Below are positions 13,801 through 42,786 of a stretch of DNA of 64,000 nucleotides, one piece after another; the stretch's first letter is position 1; each line of letters starts with the position of its first letter. A program made the position numbers and the translations under genes. The notes beneath the pieces are model-generated. The model saw only the letters and a program-made list of their open reading frames with translations. It was not told the origin of the DNA and did no database searches. The DNA is from Macquaria australasica (lineage: Eukaryota > Chordata > Actinopteri > Centrarchiformes > Percichthyidae): contig SEMN01000229.1 of NCBI GenBank assembly GCA_005408345.1, positions 620,001 to 684,000 of the forward strand, in the 5' to 3' direction.

Positions 13801-16449
13801 CCTATTTCTCTCCATCTGTCTATCAGTCTGTTTGTTTTTCCTCTCTGTACAGTATATACCACAGTTGGCTTGCTCCACTTCCATTCCTGTTGCTCTTCTC
13901 GGGCAGATTGTTGTATTTGTCATACAAACACTTATTGCAAGCAATTCTTAGGAGCCAGAAATCATTCCATTGGCTGATTTTAAACCTCGATAGATGGAGT
14001 CAAGTGACTGTAAAAAAAAAAAAAAAAAAGACAAAGGGTAACATGGGAGCTAGCTTACTTTAGCTGTGCTAGTATGTCTTCTGGTGCTCTAATTCAAAAA
14101 CAATTCAGTCATCATAAACTCAAGTTATCTAGATTGGGAAAAACACGTTCACATCAGGCTCCTGGTTGTTGATTTGGGGAGTTTTTGACAGCTATGATAT
14201 CTCTTATTTGGAGAAAAGAACTACAGAAGTGTCCACTACAGGGCTAGCAGTGGGGTTAACCACCTTGGAATATAACATGAACATTACAAAGTCGTAACAA
14301 CTGGATGTTTTCCCATTGTTCCCATTCTGCCAACATGGCAGAAGAGCAGGATAAACAGGCATTAGATTATAGTAATATGGGTTTGCATTTTAGCATGTCT
14401 GAGAATGGCTATAAGAATGAAAAAACATGTTTTCATTAGTATCTCAAGCACACCATGCGTGCTTCATTTATGTACGTTTCAGGTATTTCACTGACTTTTA
14501 AGATCAGTGCAGTGATCATATATCCTACATTTCTGGCTGGTAAAAGATGAGGAGGTTCACTGTATTTGAGGAGACAGGATTTAAAATCTGTGCCAGCGTC
14601 CCTCAAGTACATTTACTGTAGTCCTTTCTCACAAACAAATCTCAAAAGACTTTACGAAGACAGAAAAAGACCTGTGATTTATGTTTAACAGAAGTGAACT
14701 TCTTCATCAAAATGAAACATGGTGGACACGACAACAGCATAAGTGTGAGGTCCCTAGAGCTAGGTCATTATAATGGCCCAAAGCACACAATGCCGATCAA
14801 TACCAAGCTGAGTGACTCTGTCGATGTGAGTGATTGTTTGGACCCCTGGATTGCCACAGGGGACAGAAAACAAACCCTTTCTCTAAAATACACTGTATGG
14901 GTATATGAATGCATAATATGGTTACATAAGGTATACAGGTGATAGGCAAAATAATGAGGAATAAAGACTGAATTTGAAGACACTAGACCAGCTACAGCAC
15001 ACGCTTCTCTAGATGCAAGATAGAAAGAAAAAGAAAACATGTGGATCTATGCAGAGTCTCTACAGAGTGTTGCAGTCCATTGGGACTGACCAGAAGAGTA
15101 CGACTGAACATGAATATTGGATGAACACAGACGCCCTGGGATGAGACCTCCCTCTGAATTTCAACAGCGAAGGGAGGACAGGGGTGGAGGTCGGGTTGCC
15201 AAATGCAGTCACAATGATCAGCTTTGACTGAGAGGAAATAATGGGCTGTACGTCCATTTGCACATATGTTTGTGCCTTCTGCAGCCTGTTTCTACAATAT
15301 TTAGGTCATAAAATTAGCATGTCATAATCTAGTATCATGCAGAGAAAGTGACGAGTGTGTTCCCATCATGAGTTTGATACTGACAGGTAATGACGCAATA
15401 GAAAGGAAGGTATGATGTATGGCATGGGCCAAACTAAAAACTGTCCATAGGTTTTTAAAGAGACATTTTGAAACTCGGTCTGGGTTTACCACTTGCTGGT
15501 ATTTTGAGCCAGAGGATCCAGATTTGGGCAACAGGATGGATCTCTGCATCACTATAAGAACCACTGCTAAGTCTCATATGATGAGACACCAATCAATCAA
15601 TCAATGTAAACTCTCAAAGACTTGATATTTACTTAATAGAAGAAAATTGTCATTGAGGCAGAGCTTAGAGGGGTAAATAGCTACTGAGGCATTATCACAA
15701 AAACATTTACTTCATATATCTACCAAGAATTGAGGGGTTTTCCCAGGCATTACTCATTAGTTTGCCTCATGATGCAGCTCATTTAATGGCCACCAGGTGC
15801 AGGCTCCCAAACTGGCTTCAAACTGAAGCAAAAATGGATTCTTCTTTGGGCAAATGGGTTGAATACAAAGTGCAAGAAACAAGCTGCACATGGAAACGCA
15901 TGACCTATACACACACGTTACACAGACCTTCAATTGTGAGACTTGTATAGCATATTTGCAATACTGGAACATAAGCATCCATTGTTAATTTTCTGGTGAG
16001 AATTCAGTATAAAATGTAACTCTACTGACAGAAACTCAATTTACAAAACCCTATTTTGCAAAACTACAAACTAAAATGAGTACTTTGTCATTTGGCGTGT
16101 GGAACCTTATACTTTTGTGCTCAAAAAATTATATTCAGGCTGCCACTGAATGGTGCCAGTTGGTTTATAACTGATTGGATTCATTCTTGTACAAAAAGCC
16201 ACCAGTTGAGCACAAACACACACTGCCTAGACTAATTAAAGGAGTTGGCCTCATTTTTCCAGAACATGCTCATGTCAAAATAAAAATGAAAAGCTCTTTT
16301 AGTCATGCGCTAAGAGCAATTAAATGGGTTTTATTTCCCAATAACTTACCACAATTACTGACATTTAACTGTGTCACTTCTGCTTTCTGTCTTTATTCAG
16401 TGATGTAGGGTGATGGAGTTCTTGTTATTAACTGTAAAATCTCAGTCTG
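10841..16449. other. Intergenic, no gene seen
   Basis: Short open frames here have no family motifs and lack flanking splice sites. It contains small CT/AC and AGT runs and a poly(A) tract at 14011-14028. Confidence 0.5.
13550..13579 (+). repeat. (AGT)n microsatellite
   Basis: About ten AGT units, one changed to AGC. Confidence 0.9.
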
Positions 16450-17125
16450 CCTGTTAGGATGGCCGTGTCGCGGTTGGACTTAAACAGTAGGAGACTTGAG
16501 GCCGAGGTTAGGTGCATACCAACCAGGTGTTTATTTCACCCACAATAAATACATCCCAAGAACATCGTCACATTAAAAAATACTGTGGACCACGGGACAC
16601 ATGTGGTCCTGACAGCAGCAGCACTTGATGGAATGTGGCAGCCTTGTATAGCCTGCCGCTGGCTATGACCTCGACCACTACCACAGTATAGGGACCCCCA
16701 TCCCTCCCCAGACATCAAAAATACAAAAACACAACCAATACATTAAAACACATGTACACCACACTGTCAGATAGTGTATATCATCTTCCTGCATATGACT
16801 CATTACAATACCACCACAGAAACTGAAACAGCAGATTAAAGTACCTCCACACCCCTACACTAATTACCACGTGGTATCTCCCGGAACCTTCAAATTGGCG
16901 CTCAGATACCCCGGAAACTCTTTTACCTGAACACCCTGAAGAGGAGACACAACAGAGGTGAGTGACCCGAAAGCAATGGACATTATACTACTGCTGTATG
17001 TATGCTTGTCTTCCCAGGGCCGGCCTTCAGTCATGTCCAGCTGCGATGCAACTACACTATCTGCAACACACATCATGCAACAATTTCAATAAAAGCCTTC
17101 AATCATTCAGGTGTGTGTTGTGTAT
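16450..17125. mobile_element. Possible LTR or other retroelement fragment
   Basis: A block of distinct base composition starting TGTTAGGATGG, with AATAAA-type signals near both ends (GTGTTTATTTC at 16528 on the minus strand, CAATAAAAGCC at 17088 on the plus strand), set beside a TA microsatellite. No flanking duplication, primer-binding site or coding region was found, so class and limits are tentative. Confidence 0.3.
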
Positions 17126-17145
17126 TTATTTCTTTTACCCAGAAA

Positions 17146-17260
17146 TACTAGTAATAAATATATATATGTAATAAATATATGTAATAAATAAATATATATA
17201 CATAATATATATATACATAAATATATACATAAATATATATATATATATATATATACAATG

Positions 17261-17304
<44 letters not shown>

Positions 17305-17330
17305 TTATATATATATATACAGTGTTACAA
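17146..17330 (+). repeat. (TA)n and ATACATAA-type AT-rich satellite
   Basis: Nearly pure TA dinucleotides interrupted by ATACAATG units, the segment TATATATACAATGTTATATA being duplicated. Confidence 0.9.
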
Positions 17331-19091
17331 TTTTGCTCTCGCTGATATAAAAGTTCAGAAAATCAATAAAATGTTTTCCGGTCATTTTGAAAAAGTTTGA
17401 TCTACTGCGATGTCAACTTCCTGCAGCTTAAAGAGAAAACTATATTCAACTCGATGCTAAAACGAATTTGGCTTCAAGCAAAGTGATTATCGACACACAC
17501 ATAATCAGATTTCTTTGATGGATGGCCTCACAACACAGTGACGGTATCAAGCAGCCACTGCAGTTTATACAGTAATTCTCATTTATGTTGCCAACTGCTG
17601 ATTCATTTGATGTTCATTGCATATTGCAGTGCTATTCCAAAGTGCCGGTATCTGTTGTCACAGAGTTAGTGTTTATTGAGCGTTTTTACAGCCCACCAAT
17701 GAGGCAGATATTACATTACAGTAAACAGCGTTCTTTGTATTACAGTAATGGAAGATTAAGTTTGTTTTTGAAGACAGAAGCTGAAAGGGAAGATATGGAT
17801 AATGTTTAATTCAGACATCAAGAAAGAGAAAGAAAGGACTTAAAAAGACAAGAGCAAATCGGAATGCTATTTTCACAATGTGCCTTTTGACCTTCTTTTG
17901 ACTTCTCACAGGAAACTTTTTAACGCCACGCTTTTCTGGGCAACTTGACGATGATGCTGATGCTTAGTTAAAGCCCCAAAGTAGTCTGGAAACCAAGTAT
18001 AACTAATTATACACAGACAAAAAATAAATACTTAAAAGTATGTTGGATTTTGGGTTGCATGCATCAGAACTAGTTTTCCTGCTGCAAGTAGATTCTACTC
18101 ACGGCAGTTTACAGCACACAGGTGGTGGTGAGGACAGTTAAGAATATTCTTCTGCTGATATATACTGTATGTATGTATGTATGTGGATGTCTACAAGTGC
18201 AACTTGGATCTGCCAGGTTCAACGTCAGCCAAAATGATCCAAACATTATATTATGATTCAGTGAAAATTAATATTAAAATAGTTTTGCAAAATTATATCA
18301 GATACTTTGGTCCCAATCATAAATATATATGATACAGTAAGAATGCCTGTGGAGTTGTTAGTTGTTATGCTATGGCTAGAAAGGTGCCTTTTTTTTTTTT
18401 TTTAACAAAACAATTAGATCCGGGGAAAAACATTGGCGAGGAGCGAATCCTACTTATCCACCAACTAATTGGCTATTTCATGAATAATGATGAGAACATT
18501 TCTTTTCTGTCACCCAGGCAGAAGCCTCCAGAGGCCACCATGTTGTAGTCAGAGATAAACAAACAATGCCTTGACCCAAACACTGGGCAGAAATCCATTC
18601 TATTGAGCTAACATATGGAGTGTGGGTGAGAATGGGCAAGTTCATGGACAAGTTCATCTATACCTGAATGTCTATTCCATTTAGGAATAGACTAACCTTA
18701 GCATGCTAGGGCACACAAAGGCCCATGTGTTGCCAGATCGTTGAGCAGATTTAAGGGCAACAAGAGGCAATCAGCTGAAGAGTAAATGATACTAAACTGA
18801 AAGACAGGGTACAGGTGGCATTGGACAACACCGCTCCAATAAAAGGTCCTCCTGCACTTGTAGAAACCTAAACTAAAGAATCTATCCAATGTGATTTTGA
18901 AAGCGGAAATACATGGAAATAGTAAACAAAGGCCCAACATGCACTGAAGTGTCACTGAACACTTTAAATCATGCTGACTCATTCAATCCAGAGCTTGTTG
19001 ATTGATCACTGTACAATTCCAAGACAAGCACAGCTTAAACAAATGAGACATAATAGCAGTTTTGCCCTGCTTTCAGTCACTACATTAAGCT

Positions 19092-19765
19092 ATGCTAACC
19101 ATCAGCTGTAGCTTCACATTTTTTTTTACAAATTTTGGGGTCGAAATGACCAAAAGTTTTGGAATTTGTCCAGCTAGATCGCCTCTGCCAGCATCACCAA
19201 TTTCAAAGGTTTTGGTAAGTATTGGTCGTTTCAACCCCCAAATTTTTAAAAATAGGTTAAAAATACCAGGTTTAAAAATACCAGAGTTTCCCTTTAACGG
19301 ATGTTATGACTGTGTTCAGACAGAACGTGAAGCAAATTTTAGAGGCAGCGTAACTGCATACAAAGTCAATGAAAAGATGCAATTAGACGCAAACGAACTG
19401 ACACGAAGATGCGAGCTGAAAATGTTTCTTGAGCAGAAGATTAGCACAAATTCAGGAGCTTTATGAATCTGCTTTATAAACGTACAGAGGAACAAAAAGA
19501 AAGAACTGGAGTAGGTGAGTTCAGTCTGAGTTCAGTTCTGAGTTCAGTCAAAGGTTGAGCTAAACACAAATTCACACAGACACGGTCAATGCGTCCGTTG
19601 CTAGCTAGCTTACAGCTAACGTCTGTACAGTTAGGTCAAATCTGCACTAATGACACGAGGCAAAAATTCACTTTGCTTTCTGTCAACACACCTTGAGAGT
19701 GGTATCGACCGTCTCATAACTTTTGGCAAGTAGGCGAATTTCCCAAAATTTCAAACTATTCCTTT
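19092..19765. repeat. Interspersed repeat, diverged relative of the 25.5-kb fold-back element
   Basis: CAAAAGTTTTGGAATTTGTC and AGATCGCCTCTGCCAGCAT (19151-19200) and GTTTAAAAATACCAGAGTTT (about 19270) match segments of the element at 25547-25893, in the same order. The end at 19730-19765 (GGCGAATTTCCCAAAATTTC) is typical of fish non-coding repeats. No coding potential is apparent. Confidence 0.5.
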
Positions 19766-20061
19766 AAAACATAATAACTGGCCTTGGAGTGGTTGTTTTG
19801 GATGTCATCTTATTACCATTTCCATAACATTCTTAGTAATCTAAATTAAAACCTGACTAAATTTAATTTAAAAAGTTTGTTTTTCAGACGTCTAGTTTGC
19901 ATATAACCACTGAGTCAATACTATTTCAATGACTGCATTTCAATGTTTTGCTAGACCTGTTTCACACTGAAGTATAGTAATTTAAACGCTGTTGAAATTG
20001 AGTTCAGTAACAATTATGATTCATTTTAATTAAGATTAAGATTTGATGATATAGATTGACT

Positions 20062-20172
20062 GGTGACCAGTCCTGGGTGTACCCCGCCTCTCGCCCAATG
20101 TCGGCTGGGATTGGCTCCAGCCCCCCGCGACCCTCTAAGAGGATAAGCGGTATAGAAAATGGATGGATGGAT
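20062..20172 (+). repeat. LINE/SINE 3' tail ending in (ATGG)n
   Basis: GGTGTACCCCGCCTCTCGCC, CTCCAGCCCCCCGCGACCCT and GATAAGCGGTATAGAAAATG followed by GATGGATGGAT. This is a well-known teleost L2-type 3' end with a short tandem tail. Confidence 0.7.
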
Positions 20173-22339
20173 TTGATGATATAATGTACTTATAGCCATG
20201 GATTATTTTCATATCTTCTCTCTGAAGAGAGTATCCTGTGGTCATAGTCCTACTGTCAGCGTATTATGACTCATGGCATTGCCTTGCTACATTACTCGTA
20301 ATATTACAGACGATTCAGTGTTATTCTCCCATTGCACTCATTGTTCGTTGCTCTGAATAAGAGCATTCAATGTATAAAATGAAATGTAAAATGGAGAACT
20401 AGAGATCAAGAGTTGCTGACTGCTCAGTCTGAGCTTGGCAGAATATGTGTGTAAGGTTCGGTGGCATCACACACTGAATACATCTTTGCCCTTTCAGAAT
20501 CTCCAGTAAAGAAATAATTAAGTCCCTTCATGTCATGCTTGAGATGAAACAATGACTTTGCATATTTTGACAGCGACCTGGCTCATTCAGTCCTGCAGAC
20601 TTGGTGATGAGGCCCCCTCACACTGCATGGTGTGTAAGCCAATAAAATCAGAGGGAGCCATGGTGAATAACTGTTGTTGGTGTGAGATTCTATCGGGGGA
20701 GACGAATTTCTAAAAGCAGTCAGAAAGAATACACAAAGGGAAAATGGAACAAACAGGGTGACACGGTGCAATGGGTCGTTTTTAATACTTTCAGAAACTG
20801 TTAAAAGCTTGAAATGCCCCCACCTACATTCATCGAGTCATTCATTGATTCCGTGCTCTGCATCAAAGACCATTCTTATTTCCATTTTTATACCATCCGG
20901 GCAAACACCACCTGTGAAAATGAGTTGACTTTAATTGATATGCTACCAAAGCGATCAGTTGTTACAGACTACCATATTAAGGCCAATAGTGTTTGAAAAC
21001 AATTATGACTGGAAGGCTGACTCTTTCTGAACTATTGAACAAATTTGATTGAAAGCCCTTTGCATCAATAGTGGGTGCCATGCCAAGTGTCCAAAGGCCA
21101 TAAAAAAAAAAAAAAAGTTGCTTGTGTGAGTGTTGTTGTAAACGCTATTTCAAATCTCCCTCCGCAACTTCCTGTTGGCGATTATCTACTCAACTGTCTC
21201 AACCAGAACCAAGAACAGATCACTTTAGCTATATCTTTCATCTGTGGGGAATAAATCCACATTTTCTCTCGCACATATCTGGGTCCAGAGGTTTTTTAGT
21301 ATAAACTAAGTATATGGTTTAGTGATGCATTCTTTGTAAATTCGGCAAATGAAGAACATAAAATGTGTTGGTGAGCTTCTTTCAGGATTGACTTCTATAG
21401 CTTAATTTCTTTTAAAAACCTTGGATTAAATAAATATTTGCAGTGTCTATTTGCTCCCAGGTGAGAAAAGTCACACGGCAGCTATTCGGCTATTTACACC
21501 CGGCTTGAATGTGGTCCACGGTTGGTTATTTTCTAAACCTAAGGCTTTCTAACATGTGAATAACATAGTGAACGGTTGTAGTTTGGTTAGGTTTAGGCAC
21601 CAAAACTACTTGATTAGGCTTTCTGGCAGAAAGCCTTTCTAACATGTGGTTAACGTTATGAAACGGTCACAGAGCGACTTGTTTCCTTTGGCTGCTCCTA
21701 TGCTCTCAGCTCGGGTGCTGAATGTTAGTGAAGTCAGCTAAATTACTTTTGAACCCGACACTGGTACAACGTTCTCTACTGCTGAAAAGTGTGATTGACA
21801 GGGACGCTCTGTGGTGCTGTAGGATATTATTACTGAACCATGACCACACGCTTTTTTCTTTGAGTGTGTGGAAATCAGATGTTTTCATATCACAGATATC
21901 GAATAAAGGCATCAAACGTGAAGTTTTAAAGTAAAACACGATACTTGTGTGGGCTGTTTATAGGAGGCTAGTGTGGTGCAACTGAACTGTACAGTAACTG
22001 GGCAGAGGCTGTCAATAATATATTTATCATAAGGTGTATTGAAGAGAAAACCTCAGCTATAGATATTTTTCGAAATACTAAATTATTATTATTATTATTA
22101 CTAAGAAAAAGCATGTTCCACAAACCTGTGGTTCCTCCTAGTTGCTAACTTCTGTCTGCCCTTTGCATCCAGCAGGTTTATCAGTCATGGGTCTGAAAAC
22201 CAATGAGCTGAAAGATGCTAAAATGATCCATAGAGTTGTGAAGAACTGCAGACGTGGTGATACTTCTGTGGTTTGTCACTACAAGAAACTTCTTTCACAA
22301 TACTTAGTAGTTCCATTCATTGTTAATATAAAAATATTA
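20173..22339. other. Intergenic, no gene seen
   Basis: No recognisable coding exon. There are simple tracts of A at about 21101 and ATT at about 22083. Confidence 0.5.
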
Positions 22340-22475
22340 GGGGGGTTGATAGGCTAATGGTTAAGGCGCACACCGCAATGTCCCAATGATCTCTCTCTGA
22401 TCCTTTCCTGGCTGTCTCCATACTGTCCACTATCCAATATACTGGAGGTGAAAATGTCCCCCAAATATAATATAC
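22340..22475 (+). repeat. Degraded tRNA-derived SINE
   Basis: GGCTAATGGTTAAGGCGC resembles a tRNA-like A-box head. CTTTCCTGGCTGTCTCC, CACTATCCAATA and AAAATGTCCCCCAAA match the body and tail of a common fish SINE. The B-box region is decayed. Confidence 0.6.
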
Positions 22476-22859
22476 AAAGTACTTAGTGGTAGTTTTAACA
22501 TTTGCATGGGTATGAAAAAGCAAAACTTATTCCAGCTAGGAACTCATTTTCTTTGCATTTACACAAATATTTTATGCTAATGTATTTGACCCATAAATCA
22601 CTCTGTTGATTGAATTTGATGCTGTAAACAACCAGCAATATCATGAAGGGGGTCAAACAGCATCTACAAGCTAATGTAGAATGACAGTTGGGTAATGATG
22701 GGATATAAACATCCAAAGCAATTATGTCATTTGGAAAATAATTAAAGCAAAAATTTACCTAACAGCCTCCTTTCAGCTCAATCATGTTAGCCAGATAATT
22801 GCAAATCAAGAATGCCTTAAATGTAGAAAGTATTATCCACGTCAGTTTTCTATAACATC

Positions 22860-22865
22860 TTTATT
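22860..22865 (-). terminator. Candidate poly(A) signal of gtpbp1
   Basis: Minus-strand AATAAA in the context TTTTAAATAAAGATG, in AT-rich sequence downstream of the gtpbp1 stop with no gene in between. Assigned by position and consensus only. Confidence 0.4.
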
Positions 22866-23738
22866 TAAAAGGATTTACAACACAAACTGGCAGCACTTAA
22901 TTTAAATGGCAAATTTTTATCTTTAGTTCTTCTGCACAACTTTGTACTTTTGTACAAGCATACACACAAAAGGTGTCCCTTCAAAAAAATAAAAAAAAAA
23001 AATGGTGAAAGGAAAAAAAGGGGAATATTCTGGCAGTTGAGTGTTTGTGATCTTTGTAAAATGGGTAATTTAGTGGCACCAAAAGACTCTCAGACCAGGA
23101 TGACCAACTCGATTTAGTTTTTAGTTGAGTTTGATGTGACCAATGGTTTATATTCGCTTATTAGAGACAATCTGAGATGACATTGTTAACTTGTAGTACA
23201 CTATTGGCTGAATCATATAGAAATATCTGTAAATTATTGGTACAGTATGTACCAATATTTTTTTTTTTTTTTTATCTCTGGTCACATGAAAGAAATTGAC
23301 TTCCTGTGTCTGTTACACATTTGTATTTGTGCAGACACTCAAGTCACAGGAGAATCATTTTTAGTGAATTAAATATGTTCTTACTTGGCTTTTCACATTT
23401 AAGGTGTGAAACACCACTTGAGTTTTTGCATTAAAGTAGTAAACATAGTGGATGAATCATTTTGGTGCATGACAGAATCATCTTTCTGGTGCTCAGACTG
23501 CATCATAATGGAAGAAAGTTGTGCTTTTAACCTGCTTAGCTTGAGATATTTCCCAGCAAACTAAGTAGATGACTTCACGAGGACTTGTGCCAGGTTAACA
23601 CATGGCAAAGCCACTTTGACACTTGACATTACTTTGGGGGGGAAAAAGCAAAAGATATTTCGGATCCCTTCTCTCTTGGCTGCATGAACTGGATCTGGTA
23701 AAACTGCAACATTGGCTCAAAAAGGAAGGGATAACACC

Positions 23739-24357
23739 GACTACGTTTACATGCACACTCATTTCCCACTATTATTCTGAATGTGACAATATTCCCAAGT
23801 TTATATGGGTCATGTAAACAGCATATTCCGTTTGGATATTCCGAATTAGGCCTTATTCCGAATGTAGAATTTTATGATTAAGACATGTGGGATATGCCAT
23901 TATTATTCTGGTTTTAGGAGCACTGTTTGGACATATATACAGTGCATTCGGAATATGCATCTCAGTTGGGATTTTTACCACACACATGGCCTCTTGCCTA
24001 TTTTACATTTTTTAAACCAACTAGCTAAGTTTGCAAGTCTGGGGTAGAGATGCATACACAAAAGAAAAGTCCACCTTTCTGGTGGAAAGGAGAAACAAAC
24101 CTACTTTTAAACATTATGAAAGACTTGGATATCAATAGGTTTTTATGTGCAAATATCACAATGCCAACCTTTTCAAGGTGGTTGAACGAATAAAAGAGCG
24201 AGGCTGTGTTCGCACGGTTGACAAGGCTGCATGTAAACTAGTGGCCTACATTAGTGGAATATTCATTTACAGTAGCCATGTAAACAGCTTAGTGGGAATA
24301 TTGTCTTTTTCGGATTAAGGGCAAAAGCTGGAATATTTTGTGCATATAAACGTAGTC
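23739..24357. mobile_element. Non-autonomous DNA transposon with terminal inverted repeats
   Basis: Starts GACTACGTTTACATGCAC and ends with its complement GACTACGTTTATATGCAC (17 of 18 match). The inside is non-coding and carries several ATTCCGAAT-like motifs. The class is not certain because I could not define a target duplication. It lies in the predicted gtpbp1 3' UTR. Confidence 0.75.
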
Positions 24358-25353
24358 ACTGATGAAAATTACCTTTCTATAGCAGGATTAAACTTAGGCC
24401 ATATGAGATCAAATGGATAAGAGACTGTTTTGTTGTTCATCTAAGAGGACATGTTTCATGACAGGTGATGACTGGTGAACAGTGCAGTATAGTGGCCAGA
24501 AGTCCCACATAGGAAAATAACTTTTCTGTCAACTGGCAACAAAATTCAGCAAACCCCCAGCACTGTTACACCAGTAAACAAATCTTCAGATGCCGATTTC
24601 CAGAGGACAATTTTAGCTACCACCCAACAGAATGGAAGTGTAAACCAACATTACATCTGCATTAGGTTCTGCTCGTCACGGACATGAATACACCAAAGGT
24701 TGGCATCAGTTCCCTTTCAGTTCAGTCAATTCCCATTGTGAATTTAAACTGCCAGTCTCAATGACGAGGAGCTTTGTAAAAGAAAAATACTGTTTTCCAA
24801 CTACTGAACACAGTCTGCTTCCTCAAATGACTGATGTGACAGTAAGTAGACTCCAACCCTGATGCCATCCGAAAAAGGTGCGTTAATGAAAGTTAAGCAG
24901 AATGAGGAAAAGAAGTTAAGCAACAGAAAAAAAGCAGATTGTGGAGGGTGGAGAAAGGTTATGCAGGGAAAGTGACTGATGCCTCTGCTGGCTGGGAAAA
25001 ACAGTTAATGCTATAAAATAAGTTCTGATGGACTACAAACAAGATGAACAACCCCAAAACTCTTGTATTAAAATAGAAAAGGTTATATAATGTAATCTAC
25101 AATTGCAGATAACTGCAATAAAAACTCAGTATCATCTTCAGCAGCCCACAAGTAATTACACCAATAAAGCTTTAAATTAACCTAATGTGGAAAATAAGTC
25201 ACTCACTTATGATTTAAAATGGTTGAATTATCATTTTATGTTGAAGAAACATGTGCAGTCAGTCTTTGTATGCAACCACCAGATGGCCATGCAGTCACTT
25301 TCCCTCCCTGTAAAGGAGATGACGAGAGCTGAAGAGAAATGAAATGTGGTGTT

Positions 25354-40819
<15,466 letters not shown>

Positions 40820-41150
40820 TTCTAGAAAGAGAAACAATGCAAACGGAGCACAATAAACAAACCAACTTATCTCCTTTGCTTTGCTCCACTAGCAAAGACA
40901 GAAAGTTAGGTTGATTATCACGGCCAGCTAGCTAATGCTAACCAAACGTCGAACTTGCCGTTATAATATGTAACACTCTTAAAATGGAAAATATAATATA
41001 CATATGAATCGCCATAACCGTAATATGTCGGCTACATTTTCAAACTTTTTGAAATCTAAACGGTCAATGGAGCAGAACTAGATAATTAAATCTCTCATGA
41101 AATGAAGCCATACCAGAAGTTGCTAGCTAGCTCACAAGCTAACTTAGTTG
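40820..41150 (-). promoter_or_regulatory. gtpbp1: Probable 5' UTR exon and promoter region of gtpbp1
   Basis: The acceptor TTTCTCTTTCTAG ends at 40822, immediately before AAATGG at the gtpbp1 start, so the first coding exon is preceded by an intron. A matching donor (CTG|GTATGG) lies at 41114/41113. This suggests a non-coding first exon ending at 41114 with the transcription start somewhat above it. I see no clear TATA box. The exon end is an inference from splice signals only. Confidence 0.4.
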
Positions 41151-41309
41151 TTTATTCGGGCACTGACTGTGTGACACGCCCATCATAAAATGGAGACAGG
41201 GGATTGGCTGCAGTACTCAAAATCACGCCCACTGTGTTGAGGCACAACGTCAGCGTGTTGCTCCGCTGAAACCGAGAGTGTCCTGACCTACTTTCAGACA
41301 CAAGCTCGC

Positions 41310-41337
41310 ACTCTCTCTCTCTCTCTCTCTCTCTCTC
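41310..41337 (+). repeat. (CT)n microsatellite upstream of gtpbp1
   Basis: About 13 CT units between gtpbp1 and the galectin gene, roughly 0.5 kb upstream of the gtpbp1 start codon. Confidence 0.9.
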
Positions 41338-42716
41338 ACGCACGCACTTAGTATGACATAATAATGCTAAATAAGTTGAAAATGAGCATTTGACTGGAAA
41401 AAAAAAAAAAAAAAAAACATTAGGTATGTCCAGCACATTAAATCAAATCAGTGCATACTAATATTAATAAAACGAATCGGTTGAATATCAGTGGAAACAG
41501 TTTTTAAGTGCCATTTAAATGCAGATGCAGCAATAAAAGAATGTCTATACTTTTGATGTGCCAGGGTTTTACAGAAATGTTGTTTGTTGGTGTTTTTTCC
41601 CTTTCTTCTTCCTTTCATCCTGTTCCAGTTTATCTGTATATAATTAGTTGTGAAGCACGTTATAATAATTATGCATGTGCATATCAACATACACGTCTAA
41701 ATTGGACATGCTTTGCAATTACGACAATAAATATATTTAAACCAAGTTTTTTAAAATGCCTATGCCTAATGGGCAAAATACTTCTTTACATTTTCTCTAT
41801 AGTGAATATTAGGCCTCTCATAGGCTTGTTAATGTAAATATGATGCCCATTTGCACATATGTCCCAAATTCTACATTCATGTATCTGCTAGTCGATAGTA
41901 TACATTTTTTAAATAATGGTTCCACCATATTCTCATACAAGCATACTGTTTTTGTAATGTGTTTTATATAGTTTTTCTACATATTTGTATTCATTTATTT
42001 ATTATGTTTCTCGTCACAAGCTGTATGCTATTACAGTACATTTGCTCCTGGAGTCACTCAGTTTCCAGGAAGGGATTAAATTAACTGAATGTCATTATGT
42101 TACAGTAGAAAATGAGGCAAACTGAATGCAAACTAATAAATAACAGCCTCTACTCTCTTAAAACTCAGTTGTTAACAGTATGTAATATGACATCTCACAG
42201 CAACACTATCAAAAAAGGTCACATACAAAACATACGTCAGGCATATCTGTGAAGAGTCACTTTGAAGAACAAAATACATCTCAGATATACGTTTTTAGAA
42301 AACAGTACACATCTATTTCATTATATACAGGCAGTGCAAAAATCTCAGAAACCCACAAATGCAGAACACTGACAAATTTGTCATGAATAAATGAGTAGCC
42401 AGTTATTGTAGTTTGCTCTGAGGACAGACTTTCCTTATGAAGGTGGACCATTATTTTACTGCCATACAAACCATGTGGATATGTGTTGTTATGTGTACAA
42501 TGCTACTTTGCATACAATTCAATCTGATTTCCTACCATTTTAAAATATTTATTTTCATGCCAGGGACTTTCCACCCAAAAGTGCCAACATCCTGTAATAT
42601 GAAGCAGAACAGTGATTAAGTGGTTTCACTGAGGGGCAAATATCGTCATGTGTGATTGGTCATTTTTTACATCCCTTTTCCTCGTTGGTTGCTTCCTGTC
42701 CCAGCGTCACCAGGGT

Positions 42717-42724
42717 TATATAAA
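42717..42724 (+). promoter_or_regulatory. TATA box of the galectin gene
   Basis: TATATAAA lies 63 bases upstream of the last base before the ATG. Transcription from about 30 bases downstream would give a short 5' UTR of about 40 bases (CTTTGTCACTCGAGGAGGC region). Position and consensus both fit a core promoter. Confidence 0.75.
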
Positions 42725-42786
42725 CCACTCACCTGCCTGCAGAGCTTTGTCACTCGAGGAGGCACAACCCACTGAAGAAAGCCAAG

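Larger units (their letters stand above)
22845..25353 (-). other. gtpbp1: Probable 3' UTR of gtpbp1 containing a DNA-transposon insertion
   Basis: Below the stop codon (25354) the minus strand has no coding exon. The first convincing poly(A) signal I see is AAATAAAGA on the minus strand at about 22859-22866. That gives a 3' UTR of about 2.5 kb, long but usual for a vertebrate gene of this type. It contains the inverted-repeat element at 23739-24357. An earlier poly(A) site cannot be excluded. Confidence 0.45.

Noticed and set aside
13591..14063. Two overlapping frames of 128 and 90 residues
   Set aside because: Low-complexity hydrophobic reading of T/C-rich sequence, no recognisable domain.
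17146..17330. CRISPR-like repetition
   Set aside because: Simple TA-rich satellite; no unique spacers of constant length, and the organism is a vertebrate.
22142..22357. 71-residue frame after an acceptor-like TTGCATCCAG
   Set aside because: No downstream donor with coding continuity and no known domain; runs into a SINE.
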